Part shown: in pieces, positions 24,053 through 32,756 of the stretch
Numbering within the stretch: position 1 is the first letter of the stretch
Layout: each line of letters begins with the position of its first letter
From: an uncultured Dialister sp.
Lineage (GTDB): Bacteria > Bacillota > Negativicutes > Veillonellales > Dialisteraceae
DNA length: 48,957 bases
Assembly: GCA_900314595.1 (NCBI GenBank)
Contig: OMVW01000023.1
Span: forward strand, 1 to 48,957
Reading direction: 5' to 3'
Notes under the pieces: model-generated
Told to the model about the DNA's origin: nothing
Seen by the model: the letters and a program-made list of their open reading frames with translations, nothing else
The model's database searches: none
Position numbers and translations under genes: made by a program

Positions 24053-24829
24053 TTATGCTTTCGCCCAGTGTTTCGGTATGTAGACGATATTGATTCTTCC
24101 GTTGTCAAAGTACTGCACGTCGCATTCCACATCATACAGATTATGGATGAAGTCCGGCGTGAGGAGTTCTCTGGGCGTACCCATGCCTACGACCTGACCG
24201 CTCCTGATGGCAATCAGCCGGTCGCAGTACATGGCTGCGATATTGAGATCATGAATAGCGCTCATCACAGTCAGGTCCAGGGATTTCACGATATCCATGA
24301 TTTCCAGCTGGTACTTGATATCCAGATGGTTCGTCGGTTCATCGAGGACGAGACATTCGGACTGCTGAGTGAGGGCCCTTGCGAGGATCACCCGCTGCTG
24401 TTCACCGCCGGAAAGGGTGGAGAAATTTCTTTCTTCAAATCCTTTGAGGCCCACCACTTCGAGGGCCCTCCTGGCCAGCCGATAATCTTCCTCCGTATCC
24501 CGCTGGAGCAGTTTCTTGTGGGGAGAGCGGCCCATGAGGACTACGTCGAGCACGGTAAAATCGAAGGAGTACGCATTGTGCTGGGCCACGACTGCCAGTT
24601 TCAGTGCTGATTCCCGATAGGAAAGTTCGTCCAGTTTCTTTCCGTCGAAATAAATTTTCCCGTCCGTCGGTTTCTGCACGCGGTACACGCATTTCAGGAA
24701 AGAGCTCTTTCCGCTGCCGTTTGGCCCGATGATGCCCAGGAATTCTTTCGGATGGAGGGTAAGGTCGATGCCTTTCAGTATTTCCTTCTTTCCGATGAAA
24801 AGCTTCACTGCTTCGGTCAGTATTTCCAT
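24053..24829 (-). CDS. btuD: Cobalamin/iron-type ABC transporter ATP-binding protein
   Basis: A 258-residue ATPase of the FecE/BtuD type. Walker A is GPNGSGKSS, the Q-loop VVAQHN, the signature LSGGEQQR, Walker B CLVLDEPTNHLD and the switch His in AIHDLN. It drives import through BtuC. Start 24829 is chosen because GGAGGTGA lies just before it and the btuC stop ends at 24831; the longer frame overlaps btuC. Cobalamin as substrate is inferred from the riboswitch at the head of the operon. Confidence 0.88.
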   Translation of the reverse strand: MEILTEAVKLFIGKKEILKGIDLTLHPKEFLGIIGPNGSGKSSFLKCVYRVQKPTDGKIYFDGKKLDELSYRESALKLAVVAQHNAYSFDFTVLDVVLMGRSPHKKLLQRDTEEDYRLARRALEVVGLKGFEERNFSTLSGGEQQRVILARALTQQSECLVLDEPTNHLDIKYQLEIMDIVKSLDLTVMSAIHDLNIAAMYCDRLIAIRSGQVVGMGTPRELLTPDFIHNLYDVECDVQYFDNGRINIVYIPKHWAKA

Positions 24830-24830
24830 C

Positions 24831-25889
24831 TTACTCACCTCCGCCAAAGCCATAAGTACGCTTCACCATCAGGTAGATAAAGCAGGGCGCACCGATCATG
24901 GAAATCAGGATGCCTATAGGAAGCTCCGTATGGGGAATGATCACCCGGCAGAGCCCGTCGGAAATAACGAGGAAAATGGCCCCCACCAGGGCAGATACGG
25001 GGATGAGCCGCTTGTGATCCGGCCCGATGACCATACGCACCACGTGGGGAATGATGAGTCCCACAAAGCCGATCATACCGGCCGAATACACGACGAATCC
25101 CACGATGAGGGAAGAAATGAGGAGGTACCACTGGCGGTACACATGAAGGTCCGTACCCATGGTGATGGCCGATTCATCGCCCAGAAGCATGAGATTCAGC
25201 ACCCGGCTCTGGGTCCAGAAGAAAAGGATGGAAATAAAGACAATCGGCGCAATGACTGCCATGGTGGACCACTTGGCCCCCGCCAGGCTCCCCATCATCC
25301 AGTAAGCGATGGTCTGCATCCCTTCCTTATTGTTTGCAAAATAGACCACGAAACTCGAAAAAGCGCCGCATACCGCAGAAAGGGCCATGCCTGCCAGAAG
25401 AAGCTTCATGGAATTGGACCGTCCGCCCAGGTTGGAAATAAAGAGCACCCCCAGGGAAATGGCAAAAGCGCCGATAAATGCACAGATGCCCACGAAATTT
25501 TCTCCCAGGAACGCCCCCACACCGAGAAGGATGGCCGTAGTGGCGCCAAGGGATGCGCCGGACGAAACGCCCAGAATGTAAGGATCCGCCAGAGGGTTCT
25601 TGACAATCGCCTGCATGACTACCCCGCATACCCCGAGACCCGCGCCCACGATAAGCGCCAGCACCAGCCGCGGCAGACGGAGAATCCACACGATATCATG
25701 CACCGGCCCCTGCCCCGGCGCCTCGATGGAAAGACCCGAAGAAAACTGCTGCATCAGAGCGTTCCAGATTTCCCCCGTAGAAATCTTCACCGTACCGATC
25801 GAAAGCCCCCACATAAGCGCAAGGCCCAGAACTGCCAGAAGCAGCAGGCAGAGCGCAGCGAAGCCCAGATCTTTAATCAAACGTTTCAT
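24831..25889 (-). CDS. btuC: FecCD/BtuC-family ABC transporter permease
   Basis: A 352-residue polytopic inner-membrane permease. Family marks are SSGASLGATTAILLG, AFIGAFAI, GMALSAVCGAFSSF and the C-terminal GLIIPHVVRMVIGPDHKRLI and DGLCRVIIP. About ten membrane segments are expected. Its start codon overlaps the stop of the CGGC-domain gene by four bases, and btuD follows directly, so translation is probably coupled. It would form the channel for cobalamin import with BtuD. Confidence 0.9.
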   Translation of the reverse strand: MKRLIKDLGFAALCLLLLAVLGLALMWGLSIGTVKISTGEIWNALMQQFSSGLSIEAPGQGPVHDIVWILRLPRLVLALIVGAGLGVCGVVMQAIVKNPLADPYILGVSSGASLGATTAILLGVGAFLGENFVGICAFIGAFAISLGVLFISNLGGRSNSMKLLLAGMALSAVCGAFSSFVVYFANNKEGMQTIAYWMMGSLAGAKWSTMAVIAPIVFISILFFWTQSRVLNLMLLGDESAITMGTDLHVYRQWYLLISSLIVGFVVYSAGMIGFVGLIIPHVVRMVIGPDHKRLIPVSALVGAIFLVISDGLCRVIIPHTELPIGILISMIGAPCFIYLMVKRTYGFGGGE

Positions 25890-26293
25890 ACGCCCTCCCT
25901 GTCAGTCTTACTTTCTATTTCTCTCAAACTTTCCGGTCCTTCGAAGATGGAATGGGTACCGAAGACGATGGAAATATCCCGCTCTTTGAATGTATGGCAG
26001 ATGGCTTCCACTTCGGGGCAGAGGGTCCGGTCTCTTCCGTCGTGGCAGCAGCAGATGCCCACGTGCACTGCATCCGGATGGATGCGAAGGATATAATCGA
26101 TCTTTTCATCCAGTCCTTTGTCCTTCCCCGGGAAGTGGCCGCAGCCGGAGCATTTCATGAAAGCTTCCATTTCCAGTTCTTCCTCACCATAGGCGGCAAA
26201 TCGCTGCGTGCGGTGGTTGAATGCGTGGAAACAGCCTCCCCCGGTGCATACATCTTCCGACTTCGGGCAGGTAAGGATTACGATTTTCTTCAT
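25886..26293 (-). CDS. CGGC-domain predicted metal-binding protein
   Basis: A 135-residue cytoplasmic protein starting MKKIVILTCPKSEDVCTGGG and carrying KCSGCGHFPGKD and VGICCCHDGRD. This is the CGGC (COG5561-like) family, defined by conserved Cys and Gly clusters that suggest metal binding. Its exact role is not known. It is embedded between btuF and btuC with four-base overlaps at both ends, so it is produced with the transporter. A role in cobalt or corrinoid handling is an inference from position only. Confidence 0.8.
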   Translation of the reverse strand: MKKIVILTCPKSEDVCTGGGCFHAFNHRTQRFAAYGEEELEMEAFMKCSGCGHFPGKDKGLDEKIDYILRIHPDAVHVGICCCHDGRDRTLCPEVEAICHTFKERDISIVFGTHSIFEGPESLREIESKTDREGV

Positions 26294-27324
26294 TTTTCCT
26301 CCTCGTAAAGTTCCGGATAAAGGCCTTTGGCAATGCTCCTGATTCCATCATAGGTCCGGATACCGGAGCTGTAGACGGAGTAGAGGGGAAGCGAATAAAT
26401 CCGGCGGTTCTGCACGGAAGAAAGGCTCTGGAGTCCTTTGTCATTATAAAGGATATTCAGTATATCGTCTGCCCGGTCGTAATTGGACTCGATGACTACC
26501 ACAAAGATAGCATCCGGGTTCATTTCGATCAGCTGTTCTTTACTGATATTGTGAAGGTCTGCTGCCAGAAGTTCCCCGTTCACTGCTTTCAGGATATGGC
26601 CGGCCAGTGTCTTTTCTCCGTAAACCATGAGGTTTCTTCCGTTCAGCTCCACAATGAGCCCCTTCCGGTGAAGACCCATGGCTGCCGCTTTCCCGGTTAC
26701 CCGGTCGATTTCGCCTTTCATCCGGCCCACGATTTCTTCTGCTTTTTCCTGACGGTCAAAGATTTTCCCCATATTGAGGATATCTTCGTATTCTTGCTCC
26801 AGCGATTTTTCGCGGACTGCCGAGGAAGAAGCGGGAGCGATATAGGTGTGTACGCCTCTTTCATGCCAGAAACCGGTGCTCCGGAGGACTTTGGCCTGGA
26901 ATGTGGAGTACCAGCCTACAATGAAGTCCGGTTTCATCATCATGATGGTTTCCATATCCAGATTTTCCAGGCTCGTATAGGGGATCTTCTCATAATCCGC
27001 CCGGTACTCGGGCAGGATATATTTCTCACTGGGAATCCCCATGCCTGCCACAATGCGGTCTCCCACACCGAGAGCCAGCAGGGTCTCGATGGAATTCTGC
27101 CATACGGCCACCACCCGCTTCGGAGGTTCCTTGAAAGTCTGTACCTCTTCTTCTCCTTTGGAGTTTATATTGGTGATATCCACCGGATAATGGACCGCCT
27201 CATAGCTGCCGCTTTCTCCGGGGACAGGCCCATTTTCCTTCACAACAGGCGAACACCCGCAGAAAAGAGCCGATACCACCAGCGGAAGGAGGCAGAGCGC
27301 CCATTTCTTCTTAGCTGGGACCAT
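26290..27324 (-). CDS. btuF: Periplasmic cobalamin/iron-complex binding protein (BtuF/FhuD-like)
   Basis: A 344-residue substrate-binding protein of the class III helical-backbone type. The N-terminus has a signal peptide with a lipobox-like LFCGC. PPKRVVAVWQNSIETLLALG is the start of the first lobe, and GLIVELNGRN and LNILYNDKGLQSL belong to the second. It would carry the ligand from the receptor to BtuC. It is clearly paralogous to the protein at 37037-38062 (both have VWQNSIETLL and NKRVYA/NRRIYS segments). AAAGGA precedes the ATG. Confidence 0.85.
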   Translation of the reverse strand: MVPAKKKWALCLLPLVVSALFCGCSPVVKENGPVPGESGSYEAVHYPVDITNINSKGEEEVQTFKEPPKRVVAVWQNSIETLLALGVGDRIVAGMGIPSEKYILPEYRADYEKIPYTSLENLDMETIMMMKPDFIVGWYSTFQAKVLRSTGFWHERGVHTYIAPASSSAVREKSLEQEYEDILNMGKIFDRQEKAEEIVGRMKGEIDRVTGKAAAMGLHRKGLIVELNGRNLMVYGEKTLAGHILKAVNGELLAADLHNISKEQLIEMNPDAIFVVVIESNYDRADDILNILYNDKGLQSLSSVQNRRIYSLPLYSVYSSGIRTYDGIRSIAKGLYPELYEEEK

Positions 27325-27335
27325 AGTTTTTTCCT

Positions 27336-28007
27336 TTAGAAATATCTACCGGGGAAATAAATGGGATTCGGATATTCTCCGATCCACTGATCATAAGTTT
27401 CCTTGTCTACGCCAAAATATTTCTTCGCAAATTCCGGCCAGCTTTCGGAATACTTCCTCTTTGCCAGGATATCCTCCATAGAGAGGTCACCGTGCTTAGA
27501 AAGTACGAAGGCTGCCTTCACATGGTGCATGGCATAGCCCTTCTGCATGGCTGCCAGGGCCCTCGCTTCATCGATGCCCCACCATTTATTGAGAAGATGC
27601 GCCCGGTGCATGAGCCGGCGGTCATGATAAGTTTCCGGGGAAATTTGGAGAAGATACTCTACCCTCGTCCAGGATTCATCCTTCTTCAGGGCAAGGATTT
27701 CCTCAATCGGCTTTTCTGCCACATAGGCATACAGGCCTGCCCGATCGATATCCCTGAAATTGGCTCCCGAATGAATGAGCACATCGGCCTGATAGGAAGG
27801 GATATCATATTTCTCCCAGAGGATTTTCTCCTTTTCCTGATTCGTCAAAGGTTTCCGCATAGGACGGCGGGGCTTCTGCTGATCGGCTTTCTTTTCCACC
27901 TTGACCGGCTGGGCATGAGTGGCATGTCCCTCGGCCCAGACAGAATCGGTCACACAGGCTCCGCTGATGAGAGCGGTCATGATGAGAATGGCTGCTTTCC
28001 TGTTCAT
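27336..28007 (-). CDS. Secreted two-repeat protein of unknown function in the cobalamin operon
   Basis: A 223-residue exported protein. A signal peptide (MNRKAAILIMTALISGACVT) could end at SVWA or at the lipobox-like ISGAC. A basic, Pro-rich linker follows. The rest is two copies of a helical unit of about 65 residues: the first has IEEILALKKDESW then ISPETY, the second MEDILAKRKYSESW then VDKETY. I recognise no named family. Position between btuF and btuB suggests an accessory to corrinoid uptake, perhaps at the cell envelope. GAGGT precedes the ATG. Confidence 0.75.
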   Translation of the reverse strand: MNRKAAILIMTALISGACVTDSVWAEGHATHAQPVKVEKKADQQKPRRPMRKPLTNQEKEKILWEKYDIPSYQADVLIHSGANFRDIDRAGLYAYVAEKPIEEILALKKDESWTRVEYLLQISPETYHDRRLMHRAHLLNKWWGIDEARALAAMQKGYAMHHVKAAFVLSKHGDLSMEDILAKRKYSESWPEFAKKYFGVDKETYDQWIGEYPNPIYFPGRYF

Positions 28008-28027
28008 TTTTTACCTCGTATATAACG

Positions 28028-28066
28028 CAGGAAAAAGTGCGCTCCTGAAAACGCACTTTTCCTGTA
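28028..28066 (-). other. Intercistronic hairpin between btuB and the next gene
   Basis: CAGGAAAAGTGCG pairs with CGCACTTTTTCCTG across a 10-base loop, and no T run follows. It may trim or protect the btuB message and so set different levels for the genes on either side. Confidence 0.6.
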
Positions 28067-28093
28067 GTTATAAAAGACTATCTTTCGTAAAGA

Positions 28094-30385
28094 TTAGAAC
28101 TTATACTTGGCACCAATCATCCATGCTCTGCCCGGCTGTGGAGCTGCACCCTTGCCGTTGTAAGCAGAGTATGCATTTTCATAGCCTTCATTGGTCAGGT
28201 TGGAAACAGTGACATAAGTAGTCAGATTCTTGTTGACTTCGTAGTTAAGGTTCCAATCCAGCACGAGGAACTGGTGATCGGTGAAAGCTTCGGTGCTGCA
28301 ACCGGTATACCAGTTGAAGAGGAGTCCGGAGTACCATTTATTGCATTCATAGGAGAGGTTTGCAGTATAGTGGTTAGCCGGACGAAGTGCGTTAATCATG
28401 GTATTAACGTTGCTGGTCTTGGAGAGGCTGAGATCCGGATCGAATTCCATACCATCTTTTGCACTGTATTTATCCTTCAGGTGAGAATATGCCAGGCCCA
28501 GGGTCCATTTTTCATTGAACTTATGGTCCAGTGTAACGTTGAAAGACTTCTTGGTTTCCTTTGCATTGACTGCTCTGCTGGTGAAGTCATTCTTCTTAGT
28601 ATCCCAAACCGGATAATAAGTTACTGCATTGGACATCTTGGTCCAGTCATAGTGAACGGCCAAAGTGGTATTTTCGCCGAAGTCCTTATGAGCACCGATA
28701 GTCCATACATTACCTTTTTCATCATCCAGTTTATCACCATTCGGAGTGGAAACGGTATAGTCTTTAGCCTTGATAGGACGGTAAATCGCTGCCCAGCCAA
28801 TATAGGCGCTCAGGGAATCACTGAAGGCGTATTCGGTATTGATAGTCGGTGTAACTTTTGTATAGCCGCCCACACCAGTGTAAGTACCACCAGTAAAATC
28901 TTTATAATGAGAATAACGGAGAGCCGGAGTGAAATCCCACTTATCTGTAATATGAATCTTATCCTGAATAAATCCGTTGATACTCTTTCTTTCGGTGCTT
29001 GTATTTTCCATCACACCAGTTCTACGGTTCAATCTTCTAGTAGTCAGTTTAGATTTATCATAGGTTACGGATGCCAGGATATCATTGATACCTACAGATT
29101 TACCATACTGGATCTGGAAGCCGCGATTATGTTCATCATAAATGGTCGTTGGGCTTAATCCCCGATCGAACTTATAATTTTTAATGAATTCAGGCCATTC
29201 CGGTCCATCAGGGAACGGTACATAGGAGCCGTCTTCCAGTACCCAGTCCGGATAACGGTCTACGCCCCAGTAATGATGTTTCTGATCATAGACACGAACG
29301 AAGCTTTCCATACCATTATCTTTATCAAAGGTATAAGAAATATCTACATCATTGTTACGGTATGCGTTGTAAGAACCGGAAAGTGCATCCAGAGAGAACA
29401 GGTTTCTGTAGCCAGGGTTGTCGGTATTACCATAGCCGCCGGGACGGGTAGTTCTTTCAATAATACGATTCCAGTCTGCTGCAGACCAATAACGCCAATC
29501 TCTTGCTGTAATCGGATACCCATCCTTACCGTCCTGATGGTTGTACCAGATTTTTAAGTTCTGTTTATCATTGATATCATGGTCCACACGGAGAGATACG
29601 CCGTCTTCTTTATAGCTGGTGCCATTATAGGTATGATCGGAGCCGGTCAGTCCATCATGGTACTTGCTGTCATGAGCCATATTTCTGCTGGCAGAGAAGA
29701 AATACTTCCAGTCCCGCTTCGGGCCTGCTGCGCCGGAATAGGTCAGGTTGTATACGTGTTTATGCCAGGAGCCGGTAGATACATCAATGGTCCCCTGATC
29801 ATGAATAGTACCTTTACGGGTAATGATGTTGATAACACCGCCAGTTGCATCTGCCCCATAAGCAGAAGCGCCCGGCCCTTTGATTACTTCAATTTTATCT
29901 ACATTTGCCATGGAAACGACCTGGTTCAAATCTACCATGGTTCGACCGCCGGAAGCATTACTGCTGCCAAAACGAGTGGATGCGCTATTATCTACACGGC
30001 GTCCATCTACCAGGACAATAACACGGGTATCACCATTGATAGCCATACTGTTATTATAAGAATTGTAGCCGTATTCACCGCCACGATAACCTGCATTGGT
30101 AAAGGTGACACCAGGAATACGTTTAATAGCTTCAGATACATCGGTATAATGACGCTTGTCAATTTCTTCTCTCGTAATGACCTTGGCATCACCACCGGTA
30201 CGATAATAGGACTGTTCTGTGATAGTATCACCGAATTGGTTCTTTGTCTTTTCCGCTTCTACTACTACCGTATCCAATGTATAGACGTTCAAATTTTCAT
30301 CGAAAGCGGCATTAACATTAGTTACTCCGCTGAGCAGAGTCATTCCGATGGCTGCGCTGAGCCATAATTTTTTGCTGTAGTTCAT
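28094..30385 (-). CDS. btuB: TonB-dependent outer-membrane receptor, BtuB-like
   Basis: A 763-residue receptor. Signal peptide MNYSKKLWLSAAIGMTLLSG ends near NVNA, then the TonB box-like LDTVVVEAEK. The plug carries ITREEIDKRHYTDVSEAIKR, IPGV, VLVDGRRVDNS, IEVIKGPGASAYGADATGGV and INIIT. The 22-strand barrel ends with the aromatic-terminated RAWMIGAKYKF. Import of a corrinoid is inferred from the cobalamin riboswitch upstream and the BtuFCD genes downstream, not from the barrel itself. AAGGGGAAATAA precedes the ATG. It needs one of the two TonB systems in the window. Confidence 0.9.
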   Translation of the reverse strand: MNYSKKLWLSAAIGMTLLSGVTNVNAAFDENLNVYTLDTVVVEAEKTKNQFGDTITEQSYYRTGGDAKVITREEIDKRHYTDVSEAIKRIPGVTFTNAGYRGGEYGYNSYNNSMAINGDTRVIVLVDGRRVDNSASTRFGSSNASGGRTMVDLNQVVSMANVDKIEVIKGPGASAYGADATGGVINIITRKGTIHDQGTIDVSTGSWHKHVYNLTYSGAAGPKRDWKYFFSASRNMAHDSKYHDGLTGSDHTYNGTSYKEDGVSLRVDHDINDKQNLKIWYNHQDGKDGYPITARDWRYWSAADWNRIIERTTRPGGYGNTDNPGYRNLFSLDALSGSYNAYRNNDVDISYTFDKDNGMESFVRVYDQKHHYWGVDRYPDWVLEDGSYVPFPDGPEWPEFIKNYKFDRGLSPTTIYDEHNRGFQIQYGKSVGINDILASVTYDKSKLTTRRLNRRTGVMENTSTERKSINGFIQDKIHITDKWDFTPALRYSHYKDFTGGTYTGVGGYTKVTPTINTEYAFSDSLSAYIGWAAIYRPIKAKDYTVSTPNGDKLDDEKGNVWTIGAHKDFGENTTLAVHYDWTKMSNAVTYYPVWDTKKNDFTSRAVNAKETKKSFNVTLDHKFNEKWTLGLAYSHLKDKYSAKDGMEFDPDLSLSKTSNVNTMINALRPANHYTANLSYECNKWYSGLLFNWYTGCSTEAFTDHQFLVLDWNLNYEVNKNLTTYVTVSNLTNEGYENAYSAYNGKGAAPQPGRAWMIGAKYKF

Positions 30386-30406
30386 TTATTTCCCCTTATT
30401 GATTGA

Positions 30407-30811
30407 CTACCATGAAGCACCATTAATGTAAGTAAAGACGCAATCACTGTTAACTACCCAGCTGTCCCAGGTCCCCTCAAATGGCCCAAGATTTAATGTG
30501 GTAGATTTAGAACCGCCTGCCCTGATTTTCAGCATCGGCTTCTTGACAGGTTTTTTCGTAACTACGCTTTCTGTACCATCTTTCTGTTTCAACGTGATAT
30601 ACAAAACCATATCATTCAGTTTTGTGATAGTTAAATCATTCCGCTTGTTGTAGAATGTCCCTTTCACGCAAAGATTACCCTTATCAATCCAAACCTTATT
30701 TGCGCTGAATTCCATAATCATGTCATCAGAAGAAATTTCCGCAGCTGATGCCATAGTCGGAACGACCAGGCAGAGAATCCCCAGCACAATGGCCAGAATC
30801 CACTTTTTCAT
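30407..30811 (-). CDS. Small secreted protein, first gene of the cobalamin operon
   Basis: A 134-residue exported protein. The signal peptide is MKKWILAIVLGILCLVVPTM, with cleavage near ASAAE. The mature part reads as a beta-rich domain (KVWIDKGNLCVKGTFYN, TITKLNDMVLYITLKQ) with some likeness to SLAP/DUF4352-type extracellular domains, but I would not assign it. AAGGAGG precedes the ATG at 30811; the longer frame to 30832 reaches into the ribosome site. It is directly below the riboswitch, so B12 should repress it. Confidence 0.7.
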   Translation of the reverse strand: MKKWILAIVLGILCLVVPTMASAAEISSDDMIMEFSANKVWIDKGNLCVKGTFYNKRNDLTITKLNDMVLYITLKQKDGTESVVTKKPVKKPMLKIRAGGSKSTTLNLGPFEGTWDSWVVNSDCVFTYINGASW

Positions 30812-30899
30812 ACTCCACCTCCTTCCTCTCACTCACATGGAAACAGAATTTATTTTCACCTTCCTCCGGCGGCTGTCCGTGTTTCGCCCCGGAGGAAAA

Positions 30900-31140
30900 T
30901 AAAAATCGCTCTTTCTCCTCGCGGAAAAAGAGCTTGCGAAAATCCCCTTATGATCGTCGTGCCCTGTCTGCCGCAGGAGAACCATTTTCTCTGCAGGCAG
31001 TTCTCCTGGCTCGGATTCATCGCTTCTTCACCCTTCTCAGCCTAAGGCCAATGGATTCATGAAAAAGCTCCACCATACAGTGACGGGATCGCTCCGGACT
31101 TGCACCGGAATTCTCTGTTGGGCCCTCACGGGCACCTGTA
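30900..31140 (-). promoter_or_regulatory. Cobalamin riboswitch with terminator platform
   Basis: On the minus strand the core CCGGTGCAAGTCCGGAGCG and CCCGTCACTGTA and the B12 box AGCCAGGAGAACTGCC (31011-30996) match the cobalamin riboswitch. GGTGCCC at the 5' end pairs with GGGCAC at the 3' end. The expression platform is GCTCTTT/AAAGAGC followed by TTTTTATTT (about 30900-30940), an intrinsic terminator. It heads the operon running to 24053 and should shut it off when B12 is plentiful. Confidence 0.93.
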
Positions 31141-31499
31141 GGATATGTATATATTAAATATAAATGCTTACCTTGTTGATGTCAAATAATTTTATAATAA
31201 ATTTCATGTATATGTTAATGTAACCATCATTATTATCCATATGTTGTGCTTTAATTTCAAATTTTTATATACTTATTCTTAAGAATTAATTTTATTAATT
31301 CCAATTATCCGTCGGTTAAGCAGCTAATCTGCACAGGGAAATGCGCAAGATTGGAAGACGATTTACCAGTTTTATCTGATTCGATTCCCAATGATCCCGA
31401 CTGTCCCGGACTTTCCCAAATAGCAAAAGCCGTTCATGCCGATGCATGGCTAAAACCGGGATACAGAAAATGAATCAAACCACTTTATCTGACAAAGGA

Positions 31500-31770
31500 C
31501 TCCGAAAATCTACTATTCACCTGCGCCCCGTTTCCCCCAGCGGGGAAATTTTACTTTCCATTTAGCACAACTTTGACATGTCCCAAAGTACGACCCTTTG
31601 CCCCTTCGGGGACTTCCCCTGACCAGGGGCAGTTGGTGCCGCGAAGCGGGTAATGGAGGCTGCATATCGTGCTCGCCAGGGTGACTCTTCCCTTTCATGC
31701 GTTACGTATTTTTACGTTATGTGTTTACCTTTTTCTTCATTTCCGACAACCATGAGCACAACCCCTTTCC
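31500..31770. repeat. Interspersed repeat R2, distant copy
   Basis: CGTTTCCCCCAGCGGGGAAA, GCCGCGAAGCGGGTAATGG, GGCTGCATATCG, GGGTGACTCTTCCCTTTCAT, GCGTTACGTATTT and CATTTCCGAC boxes match the cluster at 21.1-21.9 kb in the same order. 31141-31500 is AT-rich near the riboswitch promoter, with a loose GGGA-type minirepeat near 31381-31420, and no gene. Confidence 0.65.
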
Positions 31771-31849
31771 CTCCGCTTCGCTCTGGAACCTCCCCGGACC
31801 CGGGGAGGATGGGGAGTTTCGACATGAACGTTGTTTCAAACTCGTCTGT

Positions 31850-31960
31850 GCAAAATCCCCATATACTCGCGCCGCATCAGCGGCGCCACCTCCCCGACAA
31901 CCCCGACCACCCCGACCACCCCGAAATCTCGAATTTGACAAAAATGGGGCGTGCCGATGC
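31850..31960 (-). repeat. Minirepeat-hairpin module past the first tonB
   Basis: Minus strand: four TCGGGGTGG or TCGGGGTTG units with a 9-base period, then AGGTGGCGCCGC, loop TGAT, GCGGCGCGAGTATATGG. It has the same order of elements as the modules at 9040 and 18733. It lies past the terminator of the tonB gene at 32017. Confidence 0.7.
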
Positions 31961-32016
31961 AGGGCTAACCCCGAATACCGAAGCTGACTCAAACCACCTT
32001 ATCTGACAATTGACTC

Positions 32017-32057
32017 TAATCAAAAATCTCCACCGGAATATTTCCGATGGAGTTTTT
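32017..32057 (-). terminator. Terminator of exbB-exbD-tonB operon 1
   Basis: ACTCCATCGGAAA and ATTCCGGTGGAGAT pair on the minus strand, followed by TTTTTGATT. It begins directly at the tonB stop. Confidence 0.85.
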
Positions 32058-32756
32058 TCAGTGCAGGTCAAATCGTACGGGTACCCGGGAGTTGACGGTG
32101 ATGGCAAATCCATTCTGTTTGGCTGGGAGGAATTTCCAGCGGTAGACGCCGTTTACGGCTGCCTGGTCCAGGTCTCCGTTTCCGGAGGAGCTTTCTACCC
32201 AGGCGGAGGTGACGCTTCCGTCGGCGCTGATGGTAAGGCCTACGACGACTGTCCCGGTAACGCCTGCTTTTCTGGCGGACGACGGATAGGATGGTTTCGG
32301 TGCAGAGAGGATCTGGGGTCCTATGGTTTCTCCGCCTCCCTGGCCTTCGCCTCCGGGCTGTCCTTCCGGGCTGCCGTTCGGGTCCCCTTCAGGGTCTCCT
32401 TCTTCAGAGCCATTGGGGTCTCCGGCTCCTTCTGCGGGTGCGGGGGAGTGTCTTCTGGGCGGGGCGGGCGGCGCTTCTCTCTCGGGGTCCGGTATATCTT
32501 CTTTCGTAAACCGTTCTACCGGTTTTTCTTCCACTTTTTCTTCTTCCGGTTCCGGCTCAGGGATGGGTTCTTCGGATCCTTTTTTAATGAGCGGGGCAGG
32601 CGGCGGTTCATTCTGGACGATATCCACTTCCAGTACTTCCGTGGGCGGATGGTTGTAGAAGTGAATGCCCCAGACGCCTAAAGCAGCAGCTGCCGCGATG
32701 TGGATGAGGACGGTAGCCCCTGCGGAAGCAAGGAGTCTCTTTTTACGTTCCTGCAT
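32058..32756 (-). CDS. tonB: TonB energy-transducing protein (set 1)
   Basis: A 232-residue TonB. One N-terminal membrane anchor (LLASAGATVLIHIAAAAALG), a Pro/Glu-rich periplasmic spacer (PIPEPEPEEEKVEEKP), a Gly-rich stretch, and a C-terminal TonB domain (PSYPSSARKAGVTGTVVV, SSGNGDLDQAAV, WKFLPAKQ). It passes energy from ExbBD to outer-membrane receptors. ATG 32756 has GGTGG upstream; the frame to 32765 starts with GTG. It overlaps exbD by 14 bases. Its last 87 residues match those of the second TonB at about 68 positions. Confidence 0.92.
   Translation of the reverse strand: MQERKKRLLASAGATVLIHIAAAAALGVWGIHFYNHPPTEVLEVDIVQNEPPPAPLIKKGSEEPIPEPEPEEEKVEEKPVERFTKEDIPDPEREAPPAPPRRHSPAPAEGAGDPNGSEEGDPEGDPNGSPEGQPGGEGQGGGETIGPQILSAPKPSYPSSARKAGVTGTVVVGLTISADGSVTSAWVESSSGNGDLDQAAVNGVYRWKFLPAKQNGFAITVNSRVPVRFDLH

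Noticed and set aside
24729..26096. 455-codon plus-strand frame
   Set aside because: Antisense to btuD, btuC and the CGGC gene, His/Arg-rich with no protein-like pattern.
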